Assembly: GCF_003339845.1 (NCBI RefSeq)
Contig: NZ_PPTR01000012.1
Coordinates: 1 to 64,000, forward strand
Direction of reading: 5' to 3'
Origin: Gordonibacter sp. 28C
Lineage (GTDB): Bacteria > Actinomycetota > Coriobacteriia > Coriobacteriales > Eggerthellaceae
Length of the DNA stretch: 64,000 bases
Shown: positions 8,976 through 16,278 of the stretch, in pieces
How the letters are laid out: each line of letters starts with the position of its first letter
How positions within the stretch are numbered: the stretch's first letter is position 1
The notes under the pieces: model-generated
The model's input: only the letters and a program-made list of their open reading frames with translations
Told to the model about the DNA's origin: nothing
Databases searched by the model: none
Translations under genes and position numbers: made by a program

Positions 8976-9074
8976 CCTTCGTTGGCATTACCCATGTCAG
9001 GTTCCTCGGGTCGAAGCGTGATCGGCGCTTCCTCTCAGCCTGCCCGGCCGCGTGCGGCAGCAAGCTCCCCGGTA
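8976..9074 (-). promoter_or_regulatory. TPP (THI-box) riboswitch controlling thiC
   Basis: On the minus strand the aptamer reads CGGGGAGC ... CAGGCTGAGAGGA ... CGACCC-AGGAACCTGA ... GGGTAATGCCAACGAAGGGA, matching the conserved P2/P3/P4/P5 segments of the thiamine pyrophosphate riboswitch. Its 3' end merges with the thiC Shine-Dalgarno region, so ligand binding probably blocks translation initiation; no separate terminator is seen. Confidence 0.95.
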
Positions 9075-9249
9075 TGTGGACCGCCCGGATGGGCGGCGCG
9101 GCACGCGTGCGGTGCCGCATCGGGCGATTATACCGCCCCCGTCCCACGACAGGCGGGCCGAATCCGCCAGCGCGCTCTACGAACCGTCGATTGCGCCCGG
9201 GAACGGAATCGCCGACAATGGAGGGAAAACGACGACGGCAAGGACGCCC

Positions 9250-9594
9250 ATGGACCCGCAACGGAAAAAGCAGCTCAAGCAGGAGTACAGCGAGCGCAAG
9301 CCCCTCATGGGCGTGATGGAGGTGCGCTGCCGGGCGACCGGCGAGAGCTTCCTCATAGCCACGAACGACCTGCACGCGACCGAGAACGGCCTGGTTGCGC
9401 GTTTCGGCGGGGGCAGCCACCCCAACAAGCGCCTGCAGGCGCTCTGGAACGAGCACGGACGCGAGGGGTTCTCGTTCGAGCTGGTCGAGGAGCTGGAGCA
9501 CGACGACGCGCACGAGGACTACGCGGATGATCTGCGGGAACTGCTGGAGCTGTACCTGGAGGAGCACCCCGGGGCGACGCGCGTCTGGCGCTGA
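9250..9594 (+). CDS. Small GIY-YIG-nuclease-family-like protein
   Basis: A 114-residue soluble protein that starts with a basic MDPQRKKQLKQEYSE helix, then GVMEVRCRATGESFL, ARFGGGSHPNKRLQAL and a C-terminal acidic FSFELVEEL. This pattern (short domain, NKRLQ-W and FEIVEEL-like ends) is that of a small GIY-YIG-like family found as stand-alone genes in anaerobic Firmicutes and Coriobacteria. The GIY and YIG tyrosines themselves are not evident, so nuclease activity is uncertain. ATG 9250 has AAGGA 6 nt upstream. It is divergent from thiC and convergent with thiN. Confidence 0.6.
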   Translation: MDPQRKKQLKQEYSERKPLMGVMEVRCRATGESFLIATNDLHATENGLVARFGGGSHPNKRLQALWNEHGREGFSFELVEELEHDDAHEDYADDLRELLELYLEEHPGATRVWR

Positions 9595-9603
9595 GGGGCG
9601 AGA

Positions 9604-9664
9604 TCGGGCACCTCGGCACCCCACAGCGTCGGCAGGTTCCGCCATTCTGAGAACGGCGTAACCC
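9604..9664. ncRNA. Structured element type B, copy 1, directly after thiN
   Basis: A 61-bp element abuts the thiN stop codon. It shares TCGGGCACCTCGG, CAGCGTCG and GGTTCCGCC with an equally long copy at 17621-17681 that abuts the divIVA stop. In the plus-strand reading GGTTCCGCCATTCTGAGAACGGCGTAACC folds into an imperfect hairpin; the upper stem differs between copies but stays paired. Confidence 0.55.
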
Positions 9665-10297
9665 CTAGGGCAAAGGATAGAAGACGTACAGCGTGCCCTC
9701 TTCCACCGCGATGCGCGCCGGGCGGCCGACCAGCTCGTTGGAGACGCCGCGGGACGTGCGGTTGGAGAGGTCCTCGTCGTCGAGGGAGTACAGCATGCCC
9801 GTCTCAATCACGCCGCGCGCGCGGTCGTTGGCCGAGAACACCGACACAGTGCCCGACTCCATGACGGGCAGATCGAGCACGTCGGGACCTGTGAGCAGGC
9901 GCAGCGCGCTATCGACTCCCACGGCGGTCACGTAGTACTCCTGTTCGGAGAACTTGGCGAACAGCTGGAGGCTCGCGACGGTGTGGTCGAGCCGCCCGCC
10001 CAGGGCGGCGTACACCACCAAATCGTCGTAGTCCCAAGCCACCGCCTTTTCCAGCGCCAGCTCCATGTCGCTTTTGTCCTTCTTCACGGGAAAGCGCGAC
10101 ACGCGTCGGCATTTCGGCTGGTAGCCGAGCGAGTCGAAGTCGCCCACCGCCATGTCGGGCTTCACGTCGAGCTCCTCCAGGTAGGCGAAGCCGGCGTCGA
10201 CGGCGATCACGAACTCGAACATGCCCGCATCGTAGCGGGCCTTGAAGTCCTCGGCGTTGAATTCGGGCGATGCCCCCACGAGCGCGCACGTCGCCAT
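9665..10297 (-). CDS. thiN: Thiamine pyrophosphokinase
   Basis: Transfers pyrophosphate from ATP to thiamine, giving TPP. The 210-residue protein carries the family signatures AVDAGFAYL, VGDFDSLG (metal-binding Asp), PVKKDKSDMELAL, GALGGRLDHT-like AALGGRLDHTVAS and the C-terminal SNELVG. ATG 10297 abuts the stop of the GNAT gene (no gap) with a GAGGTAG ribosome site inside it, so the pair is translationally linked. With thiC and thiD nearby this is a split thiamine locus; thiE and thiG are not in the window. Confidence 0.93.
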   Translation of the reverse strand: MATCALVGASPEFNAEDFKARYDAGMFEFVIAVDAGFAYLEELDVKPDMAVGDFDSLGYQPKCRRVSRFPVKKDKSDMELALEKAVAWDYDDLVVYAALGGRLDHTVASLQLFAKFSEQEYYVTAVGVDSALRLLTGPDVLDLPVMESGTVSVFSANDRARGVIETGMLYSLDDEDLSNRTSRGVSNELVGRPARIAVEEGTLYVFYPLP

Positions 10298-10852
10298 CTA
10301 CCTCGCCCCTTCCGTTTCGTCACTGGCCACGGCCTCGGCAGCCGGCGACTCGCCCGCCGCCGTCGGCGCCTGCGCGGCAAGCGCGGCGAGCGCTTCGCCC
10401 TCCAGCCGGTGGAGGACCAAGGGGTCCACCCGCGCGGAGCCGAGGCGCTCGTAGAACGCGAGGCCCGCCTCGTTCGTGTCGCGGCAGTGCCACGAGAGGC
10501 GCTCGTAGCCCCGCTCCTCGCAAAGCGCGGCCAGCCGCGCCATGAGCGCGCGGCCCGTGCCGCCGCCCCGGTACGCTTCCTCCACGAACAGGTCCTCCAG
10601 ATACACGCCGCAAGCGCCCTTCCACGTGGAGAACGTGCGGCAGAAAACGGCGCATCCCACCACGCCGCGGACCGGATGCGCGGCGACCAGGGCCTCCCCC
10701 GCCCCCTCGCCGAACATGCCCCGCTCGATATCCTCGACCGTGGCGGCCACTTCGCCTTCCCGGCCCATGTCGGCGGCCAGCGCCCTCGTCAGCCTCAGCA
10801 GGTCGGCCGCGTCCTCGCGCACGGCGAAGCGTATGGTGAGTTCTTCGTTCAT
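10298..10852 (-). CDS. GNAT-family N-acetyltransferase
   Basis: A 184-residue GCN5-type acetyltransferase: IRFAVREDAADLLRL at the N-terminus, the LEDLFVEEAYRGGGTGRAL acetyl-CoA loop (R/Q-x2-G-x-G/A variant: RGGGTGRA), then SWHCRDTNEAGLAFYERLGSA, the C-terminal beta5 region. The last ~35 residues are an Ala/Glu-rich tail. Length and order resemble the diamine/spermidine acetyltransferase group but the substrate is not determinable. ATG 10852 has AAGGAG 5 nt away. First gene of a two-gene unit with thiN. Confidence 0.85.
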   Translation of the reverse strand: MNEELTIRFAVREDAADLLRLTRALAADMGREGEVAATVEDIERGMFGEGAGEALVAAHPVRGVVGCAVFCRTFSTWKGACGVYLEDLFVEEAYRGGGTGRALMARLAALCEERGYERLSWHCRDTNEAGLAFYERLGSARVDPLVLHRLEGEALAALAAQAPTAAGESPAAEAVASDETEGAR

Positions 10853-11017
10853 GATGCTCCTTGCCTTCCCGCAGATGCGGGCTTCGGTTGAGATCGCCGT
10901 CGCGTTTGCGTCCGCGACGGTCCGCCCGTCCAACCAACCGCATGCGGGCCGTTCCGGTTTTTCGCGCTGCTTCGCGTTTCGCGGGCGCGCGCTGCTTTCG
11001 GTTTGCTAGAATACCAT

Positions 11018-11362
11018 ATGCGAGCGGGCCAGACGATCGCGCACCTCGGTGTGAGGAAAGTCCGGGCTCCGCAGGGCAGGATGCCAGCTAACGGCTGGGC
11101 GGGGCGACCCGACGGAAAGTGCCACAGAAAAGAAAACTCCCCCGGCTCGTCCGGGAGAAAAGCTGAAACGGTGCGGTAAGAGCGCACCAGCGCGCCGGCA
11201 ACGGCGCGGCTTGGAAAACCCCATCCGGAGCAAGCGCAAATAGGAACGCGACACGGTGGCCCGCCGTACGTTCGGGTTGCGTGCTTGAGGCGTGCGGCGA
11301 CGCACGTTCGAGATAAATGGTCGTCCAACGACAGAACCCGGCTTATCGGCCCGCTCGCATCT
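11018..11362 (+). ncRNA. rnpB: RNase P RNA, type A
   Basis: The catalytic RNA of RNase P, which trims tRNA 5' leaders. Terminal helix GCGAGCGGGCC (11020-11030) pairs with GGCCCGCTCGC near 11348-11358. The conserved GAGGAAAGTCCGGGCTCC (CR-I), ACAGAAA, CGGTGCGGTAAGAGCGCACC and the 3' AGATAAATGGTCGTC...ACAGAACCCGGCTTATCGG (CR-V) are all present. A TAGAAT box at 11007-11012 fits a -10; the -35 is weak. Confidence 0.95.
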
Positions 11363-11500
11363 ACTCTTATTCTTCAATCTAAGTTTTCCCAGCGTGCGCC
11401 GCCGAGCACGGCCAAGCGCCATTGATCCCAAGGAGAACGAAGGCTAGGATTCGCCTCGCAAGGGTGCCGACGGTTCTTCGCCGACGACCCTGATACACCA

Positions 11501-11528
11501 CGATTCGGAACGCGACCGTTCCGAATCG
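11501..11528. repeat. 12-bp perfect palindrome
   Basis: CGATTCGGAACG and CGTTCCGAATCG are perfect inverted arms separated by CGAC, 140 bp after rnpB. No T run follows on either strand, so it is not an obvious terminator. It starts the non-coding 11363-11947 interval. Confidence 0.6.
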
Positions 11529-11547
11529 AAAAACCTCGCAAAACGAT

Positions 11548-11700
11548 GGTTTCTGCTAAAAAATCACGTTTGTGCATGATCATATTCAAGAATAATAAAA
11601 AGAGCATCTTTCTCATCAGGAGTTTTATATAATGATGTTATTACATATATATTAATTCAATCAAAAAGTCGTTCACAAACGTCATTTTTTAGCAGAAACC
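11548..11700. mobile_element. 153-bp AT-rich element with 27-bp terminal inverted repeats (MITE-like)
   Basis: Left arm 11548-11574 and right arm 11674-11700 are inverted repeats with 26 of 27 positions identical (GGTTTCTGCTAAAAAAT followed by S-ACGTTTGTG). The 99-bp middle is strongly AT-rich (contains TATATAAT and a run ATATATATTAAT) against a GC-rich genome. No reading frame of note and no clear target-site duplication. It may be a miniature transposable element, or a symmetrical regulatory region. Confidence 0.55.
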
Positions 11701-11845
11701 GCCTAACAAACGTGTTTTCTCTTTGGTCAGAGCCCGTCGGGATCGACGGCGACGTCCGCCGTAGCACCGAGCTTTGCGGTTGTAAGGACGTTAAGCGGAT
11801 TCGATAACAAGGCGTGGAGGGGTTCGGATGCGACGAAGCGGGAAA

Positions 11846-11945
11846 TCCCTCGCCATCTTGAGCATGCAGCCACCTGCCGGTTTGTCGAATGCCGCGCACG
11901 CTCAGAATGATAGAGGGGCTGCCGCTTGCTCGGGATGGCGAGGGA
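11846..11945. repeat. Degenerate CHPER-type palindromic repeat
   Basis: TCCCTCGCCATC (11846-11857) and GATGGCGAGGGA (11934-11945) are perfect inverted arms; between them are GCTCAGAATGATAGAGGGG and CTTGCTCGGGATGG, recognisable relatives of the GCTCAGGATGACAGGGGG ends of the repeat family seen at 12741, 14925, 52091 and 55634. It touches the 3' end of the ABC ATPase gene. Confidence 0.6.
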
Positions 11946-11947
11946 CC

Positions 11948-12826
11948 CTATGCCGGGAACAGCGTGTACGCTCTTCCCTCGGCCGCCACATGGGGGCGGA
12001 TGGAAACGCCGAAGGCGCGCTCGATGGCGCCGGCATCCAGCACCTCAGCCACCGCGCCGGCCGCCGTGGCGCGCCCGCGTTCCATGACCAGCAGGCGGTC
12101 GGAGTAACGCAGGGCCAGGTCGAGGTCGTGGATGACCATGACGACGGTCTTGCCGGCTTCCTCGTTCAGGCGGCGCACCAGCTCCATGGTCTCGTGGCAG
12201 GCGCGGATATCCAAATAGGTGGTGGGTTCGTCGAGCACGATGAGGTCGGTGTCCTGCGCCAGCGTCATGGCGATGAACGCGCGCTGGCGCTCGCCGCCCG
12301 ACAGCCGCCGCAGCTCGTGCGCGCGGAATCCCGCGATGCCGGCCAACTCGAGCGCGCGCTCCACCTGCTCGCGATCCTCGCGCGAGAGCTTCCCTTGGTG
12401 CGCCTGGTACGGGTAGCGCCCGCACGCCACGAGCGCCTCCACCGTCATGGCCGGCGGGCGGCCGGCCTGGGCCAGCACGGCCACGCGGCGGGCCCGCTCC
12501 TTCGCCTTCATCGACAGCGTGGGCACGCCGTCGACGCGCACCTCCCCTGCCTGCGGGCGCAAGAGGCCGTCGACCAGCTTGACCATCGTGGACTTCCCGC
12601 AACCGTTCGGGCCGACGATGCTGGTCACCGTCCCGTGAAGGAACGCGGCGCTCAGCTTTTCGATGAACGGCTCCTTGCCGTACGAGAACGACACGCCGCG
12701 AAGCTCGATGGCGGGGACTTGATCGCGCCGGCGCCGCGCGGGATCCTTCGACTCCGCGCTGCGCGCTCCGCTCAGGATGACAGGGGGCGGCGCGGCACGC
12801 TCGCTCGGGATGACAGGGCTACTCAA
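11948..12826 (-). CDS. ABC transporter ATP-binding protein, iron/heme/B12 type (FecE-like)
   Basis: Cytoplasmic ATPase of a class II importer. Walker A GPNGCGKST, Q-loop, signature LSGGERQRAF, Walker B LIVLDEPTT, D-loop YLD and the switch His in VIHDLDLA are intact. The start is TTG 12826, well supported by GGAGGGG 5 nt upstream, overlapping the permease stop by 8 nt. Residues ~2-36 (VIPSERA, VILSGARSAESKDP) are encoded by a dispersed palindromic repeat, so the ATPase proper begins near residue 38 (AIELRGVSFSYG). Operon order is binding protein, permease, ATPase. Confidence 0.9.
   Translation of the reverse strand: MSSPVIPSERAAPPPVILSGARSAESKDPARRRRDQVPAIELRGVSFSYGKEPFIEKLSAAFLHGTVTSIVGPNGCGKSTMVKLVDGLLRPQAGEVRVDGVPTLSMKAKERARRVAVLAQAGRPPAMTVEALVACGRYPYQAHQGKLSREDREQVERALELAGIAGFRAHELRRLSGGERQRAFIAMTLAQDTDLIVLDEPTTYLDIRACHETMELVRRLNEEAGKTVVMVIHDLDLALRYSDRLLVMERGRATAAGAVAEVLDAGAIERAFGVSIRPHVAAEGRAYTLFPA
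12741..12816. repeat. CHPER-type palindromic repeat inside the ABC ATPase reading frame
   Basis: GGATCCTTCGACTCCGCG ... CGCTCCGCTCAGGATGACA followed by a second partial unit ending GCTCGGGATGACAGGG. On the coding strand it gives the N-terminal repeat-derived residues of the ATPase. The same units occur non-coding at 14925-15090 and coding in nadK at 55634-55704. Confidence 0.8.
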
Positions 12827-13850
12827 GGCTTCCCCTCCTGTTCTTCAAGATGAGGTAGATGAAGAACGGCCCGCCGAGGAACGCCATGAGGATGCCCACC
12901 GGCACCTCGTAGGGCGCGAACAGCACGCGCGCCAAAAGGTCGCACACGACGACGAACGCCGCGCCCGCCACGGCCGACAGCGGCAGCACGATTCGGTTGT
13001 CGTGGCCCACGAAGAACCGCACGAGGTGCGGGATGATGAGCCCCGCGAACCCCAGCAGGCCGGCGAAGCTCACGGCCGCGCCCGCCAGCACGGCGGCGAG
13101 TCCCAGCATGGCCAGCCGGCACGCCCCCACGTTCATGCCGAGCGCGTGGGCCGTGTCGTCGCCGAGCGCCATGATGTTGAGCTTGCCCTCCGCGAGCAGC
13201 GCCACGGCAAGGCCCGCCGCGATGTAGGCCGCCGGCCACAGCAGGTCGTCCATGAGCACGCCGGCCAGACCGCCCACGAGGAAGGCCGACGAGCCAATGT
13301 AGGCGTCGGGGTTCACGATGAGGATGGTGTTCATGCCCGCGCCGAACACCGTGGTTATGGCGATGCCCGCCAGCACCACGGTGAGCCTCGACGTGCTGGC
13401 GCCCAGCGAGATGCCGAAGATGACGAGCGCCGTGACCAGCGCGCCCAGGAATGCCGCGAGCGGCGGGAGCCACAGCGCGCTGGGAAACACGCTGGCCGCT
13501 ACGAGCACGAACAGCCCGGCACCCGAGTTGATGCCGATGATGTTGGGGCTTGCCAGCGGGTTGTCCAGCACGGCCTGGATGATGGCGCCCGCCACGGCCA
13601 GCGCCCCTCCCGCCAGAAGCGCCGCCAGCACGCGCGGCAGGCGCACGTTCACGAGGATGCTCTTCGCCGCCGCGCTCACGTCGCCGCCGGTCGCCCAGGC
13701 CACGAGATCGCCCAGGCTCACCGACGACGAGCCCACGAGGAAGCCCGCCGCCGTCACCGCCGCCAGAACGGCGATGGAGACGACCACGGCGAGCGGCACC
13801 CTCGAAGAACCGTCTCGACGCACGGCCTTTTCATGCTCGATCGCAGGCAT
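12819..13850 (-). CDS. FecCD-family ABC transporter permease
   Basis: Integral membrane subunit of a BtuC/HmuU-type importer, 343 residues with about ten hydrophobic segments beginning after residue 18. Family signatures: VRLPRVLAALLAGGALAVAGA, NPLASPNIIGI(N)SGAG, GMNVGACRL, SFAGLLGFAGLIIPHLVRF (the coupling region) and the C-terminal EVPVGILMAFLGGPFFIYLI. It lies between the binding-protein and ATPase genes, all minus strand with gaps of 15 nt or an overlap, so one operon. The substrate is probably heme, a siderophore or a corrinoid. Confidence 0.93.
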   Translation of the reverse strand: MPAIEHEKAVRRDGSSRVPLAVVVSIAVLAAVTAAGFLVGSSSVSLGDLVAWATGGDVSAAAKSILVNVRLPRVLAALLAGGALAVAGAIIQAVLDNPLASPNIIGINSGAGLFVLVAASVFPSALWLPPLAAFLGALVTALVIFGISLGASTSRLTVVLAGIAITTVFGAGMNTILIVNPDAYIGSSAFLVGGLAGVLMDDLLWPAAYIAAGLAVALLAEGKLNIMALGDDTAHALGMNVGACRLAMLGLAAVLAGAAVSFAGLLGFAGLIIPHLVRFFVGHDNRIVLPLSAVAGAAFVVVCDLLARVLFAPYEVPVGILMAFLGGPFFIYLILKNRRGSLE

Positions 13851-13865
13851 GGGACGGCCTTCGCC

Positions 13866-14873
13866 TTACGCGTACAGCGCGTCGTAGAGCACCTGGTAGC
13901 TCTGGTCCCAGTGCTCGTTTGGCTTGTACTGGAACAGGTGCGGGTCGAGCGCGACGTAGCGGCCGTCCTGCACCGCCGAGAGCGTGGACCAGGCGGGGTT
14001 CGCCGCCGTCTGGTCCTCGAGCGCCTTCATGGCCGCCGCGTCGTCGTTGCCCATGGGCACCACGAAGATGAAGTCGGGGTTCATCTCGATGATCGATTCC
14101 AGGCTGAAGTCCTTGAGCAGGCTGGGGTTCTCGTCGGCCAGGTTCTTGACGCCCAGGTCGGCCAGCATGGCACCCGTCATCGTGGAGGACGCCTGCACGC
14201 GGGTTCCGCCCGAGTACGTGGTCAGCACAAGTGCCGTGGGAGCCTCGCCCGCAGGTACCTTGGCCGTGATGGCCTCGATGCGGTCGGACACGGCCTGGCC
14301 GTTCTGCTCGTACAAATCGTCGCGGCCCGTGACGTCGCAGCAGGTGCGCAGCATGCGCAGATAGTCGTCGAACGTCGTCACCTGGAAGCACGCCACCGGG
14401 ATGTTCGACGCGGCGAGCGCCGCCTTGAGGTCCGCCTGGTTCGAATCGCCGCCGCGCCCGCCGGAGCCGCTCGTCATGATGACGAAGTCGGGCTCGAGCG
14501 CGATGATGGACTCAAGGTTCAGGTTGGCGAAGTCGCCCACCTTCTGCACGTCCGAAGACTTCAGATCGTAGCCGGACAGCGTGAACGCGTCGTCCGAGGC
14601 GCCTGTGAGCGTGCCACCCGCCAGCTCCCATATGCTCGCAAAGCTGCCCATGCACGCCACCACGCGCTGCGGGTTGCCGACCGTGACCTCGGTGCCCGTG
14701 TCGTCGGTGAACGTGACCGCGTCGGTTTGCGGCGCGCTTTGGGCTTCCGCCTGCGGGGCGCTTCCGTCGGCGCCGGCGTCGGGTTGGGCGGCCGAGCAGC
14801 CGGCGAACAGCATCGTCGCGGCGAGGAACGCGGCGACGGCAGCAGGGACGATGCGTTTGGAGATGGTGATCAT
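13866..14873 (-). CDS. Substrate-binding lipoprotein of the iron/heme-type ABC importer
   Basis: A 335-residue precursor with a lipoprotein signal (KRIVPAAVAAFLAATMLFAGC; lipobox LFAGC at about residues 22-26) followed by an acidic Ala/Gln linker and a type III periplasmic-binding fold: VTFTDDTGTEVTVGNPQRVV, LNLESIIALEPDFVIM and SLESIIEMNPDFIFVV. It captures the ligand outside the membrane and delivers it to the FecCD permease downstream. ATG 14873 has AAAGGA 7 nt upstream. The nearby radical SAM gene resembles heme-biosynthetic AhbD/NirJ, which would fit a heme-linked transporter, but that is inference. Confidence 0.9.
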   Translation of the reverse strand: MITISKRIVPAAVAAFLAATMLFAGCSAAQPDAGADGSAPQAEAQSAPQTDAVTFTDDTGTEVTVGNPQRVVACMGSFASIWELAGGTLTGASDDAFTLSGYDLKSSDVQKVGDFANLNLESIIALEPDFVIMTSGSGGRGGDSNQADLKAALAASNIPVACFQVTTFDDYLRMLRTCCDVTGRDDLYEQNGQAVSDRIEAITAKVPAGEAPTALVLTTYSGGTRVQASSTMTGAMLADLGVKNLADENPSLLKDFSLESIIEMNPDFIFVVPMGNDDAAAMKALEDQTAANPAWSTLSAVQDGRYVALDPHLFQYKPNEHWDQSYQVLYDALYA

Positions 14874-14924
14874 GGGTGGGTCCTTTCGATGGATACGTAA
14901 GCTAGACGAGCAGAGCGCCAAGTT

Positions 14925-15090
14925 GTCATCCTGAGCGCAGGCGGCAAAGCCGCCGGAGTCGAAGGATCCCGTGCGGCGCCAGCCACGAGGCTTCCTGCTG
15001 TCGCCGCACGGGATCCTTCGACTCCGCGCCTGACGGCGCTCCGCTCAGGATGACAAGCTGCCAAGCTGACGGCGCTCCGCTCGGGATGAC
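14925..15090. repeat. Inverted pair of CHPER-type palindromic repeats plus a partial third
   Basis: GTCATCCTGAGCG ... GGAGTCGAAGGATCC from 14925 is answered by an inverted copy GGATCCTTCGACTCC ... CGCTCAGGATGAC ending at 15054; both include the CCGTGCGGCG/CGCCGCACGG flank. A third, shorter unit (CTCCGCTCGGGATGACAGG) lies at 15073-15092. The array fills the gap between the radical SAM gene and the importer operon. Confidence 0.85.
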
Positions 15091-15120
15091 AGGGGGCGGA
15101 GGTGCCTTTCGGCCCTCGCG

Positions 15121-16125
15121 CTAGACGGCGGCCGCAACCAAAGCGTTGCCGTGGGCGCAATAATCGTCTTGGGCGAGGATGTCGCCGTCGTGGTAGTAGG
15201 CGGCCCGCGCCCGGCAGCCGCCGCAGCCGTCGCGGTAGTCGCAGGTGCCGCACGAGCCGGAGTACGCCTGCGTGCGCAGCTTCTCGAACACGGGGCTCGT
15301 CCTCCATATCTCGTCGAAGGGCTGGGCGCGCACGTCGCCCGCCTCCTCGGTCATGTAGGCGCAGGGGCGCACGATGCCCTCGCTGCCGATGACGCAGTAC
15401 GTGAGGCCGGCCAGGCAGCCGCGCTCGAAGCGCGTGTCCACGCCCAGCTGCTTCGCCACGCGCGTGAACTGGGGCGCGCACGTGGGCTTCACGTCGATGG
15501 GCACCTGCGAGGCCTTCGTCATGATGTCGTTCAGCAGCTGCTCGTTCTCCAGCACCTCGAGCGACGTTTCCTGGATGAACTTCCCGCGCCCCACGGGGAT
15601 GAGGAAGAACACGTAGTGCGCCATCGCGCCGATCTCGACGGCGAAGTCGGTGATGGCACACACCTCGTCGCGGTTCCAATCCACGACGGTGGTGTGCAGC
15701 TGAAACGGCAGCCCCACCTGCTTGCAGGCCTCGATGCCCGCCATGGTGAGGTCGTAGGCGTCTGCCAAGCCGCGGAACTTGTCGTGCTTGGCGGCATCGA
15801 GGCTGTCCACCGAAATGCCCATGGCGCAGGCCCCGGCCTCCTTCAGCCGCCGCGCCACCTCTGGCGTGATGAGCGTGCCGTTCGAGCCGAACACGGGACG
15901 CAGCCCGCGCGAGGCGGCGTGCGCCACCAGCTCGTAGATGTCGGGGCGCATGAGCGGCTCGCCTCCCGAGAAGATCATCACCTTGAAGCCCGCGCGGGCG
16001 ATCTCGTCGATCATCTTCTTGCCCTCCTCGCAGGAGAGCTCCTTGTCGGTTGCTTCCTCGGCGTCCTGGTAGCAATGGACGCACTTGAGGTTGCACTTGT
16101 TCGTCGTCATCCACGACACGAGCAT
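15121..16125 (-). CDS. Radical SAM/SPASM protein, AhbD/NirJ-like
   Basis: A 334-residue radical SAM enzyme. The SAM-cluster motif is CNLKCVHCYQDA (C-x3-C-x2-C, residues 11-18), followed by IFSGGEPLMRPDIY, GSNGTLI, GISVDSL and YVFFLIPVGRG, the last being typical of the heme d1/alternative heme pathway proteins NirJ, AhbC and AhbD. The C-terminal auxiliary-cluster Cys set is present (CLAGLTYC, RPCAYM, CGTCDYRDGCGGCRARA, DYC). A peptide-maturase of the same SPASM class is the main alternative. It is followed by the heme-type importer operon on the same strand. ATG 16125 has AAAGGA 8 nt upstream. Confidence 0.8.
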   Translation of the reverse strand: MLVSWMTTNKCNLKCVHCYQDAEEATDKELSCEEGKKMIDEIARAGFKVMIFSGGEPLMRPDIYELVAHAASRGLRPVFGSNGTLITPEVARRLKEAGACAMGISVDSLDAAKHDKFRGLADAYDLTMAGIEACKQVGLPFQLHTTVVDWNRDEVCAITDFAVEIGAMAHYVFFLIPVGRGKFIQETSLEVLENEQLLNDIMTKASQVPIDVKPTCAPQFTRVAKQLGVDTRFERGCLAGLTYCVIGSEGIVRPCAYMTEEAGDVRAQPFDEIWRTSPVFEKLRTQAYSGSCGTCDYRDGCGGCRARAAYYHDGDILAQDDYCAHGNALVAAAV

Positions 16126-16278
16126 GGGCGTATCCTTTCATCCGGGCGCGATAGCAGACGGCGCGCGCAAGGCTGCAGCTTGAGAAAAACGCGACGATAG
16201 ATTTTTGGATGCGCCGGGCGGGCACGGCATCGGGAGGTAGGAGGGATCTGGTGCCGAGTCCGGCCGGCGCCGGATGGG

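Noticed and set aside
8969-8995. ATG 8995 as the thiC start
   Set aside because: It falls within the conserved TPP aptamer and has no ribosome site; ATG 8968 does.
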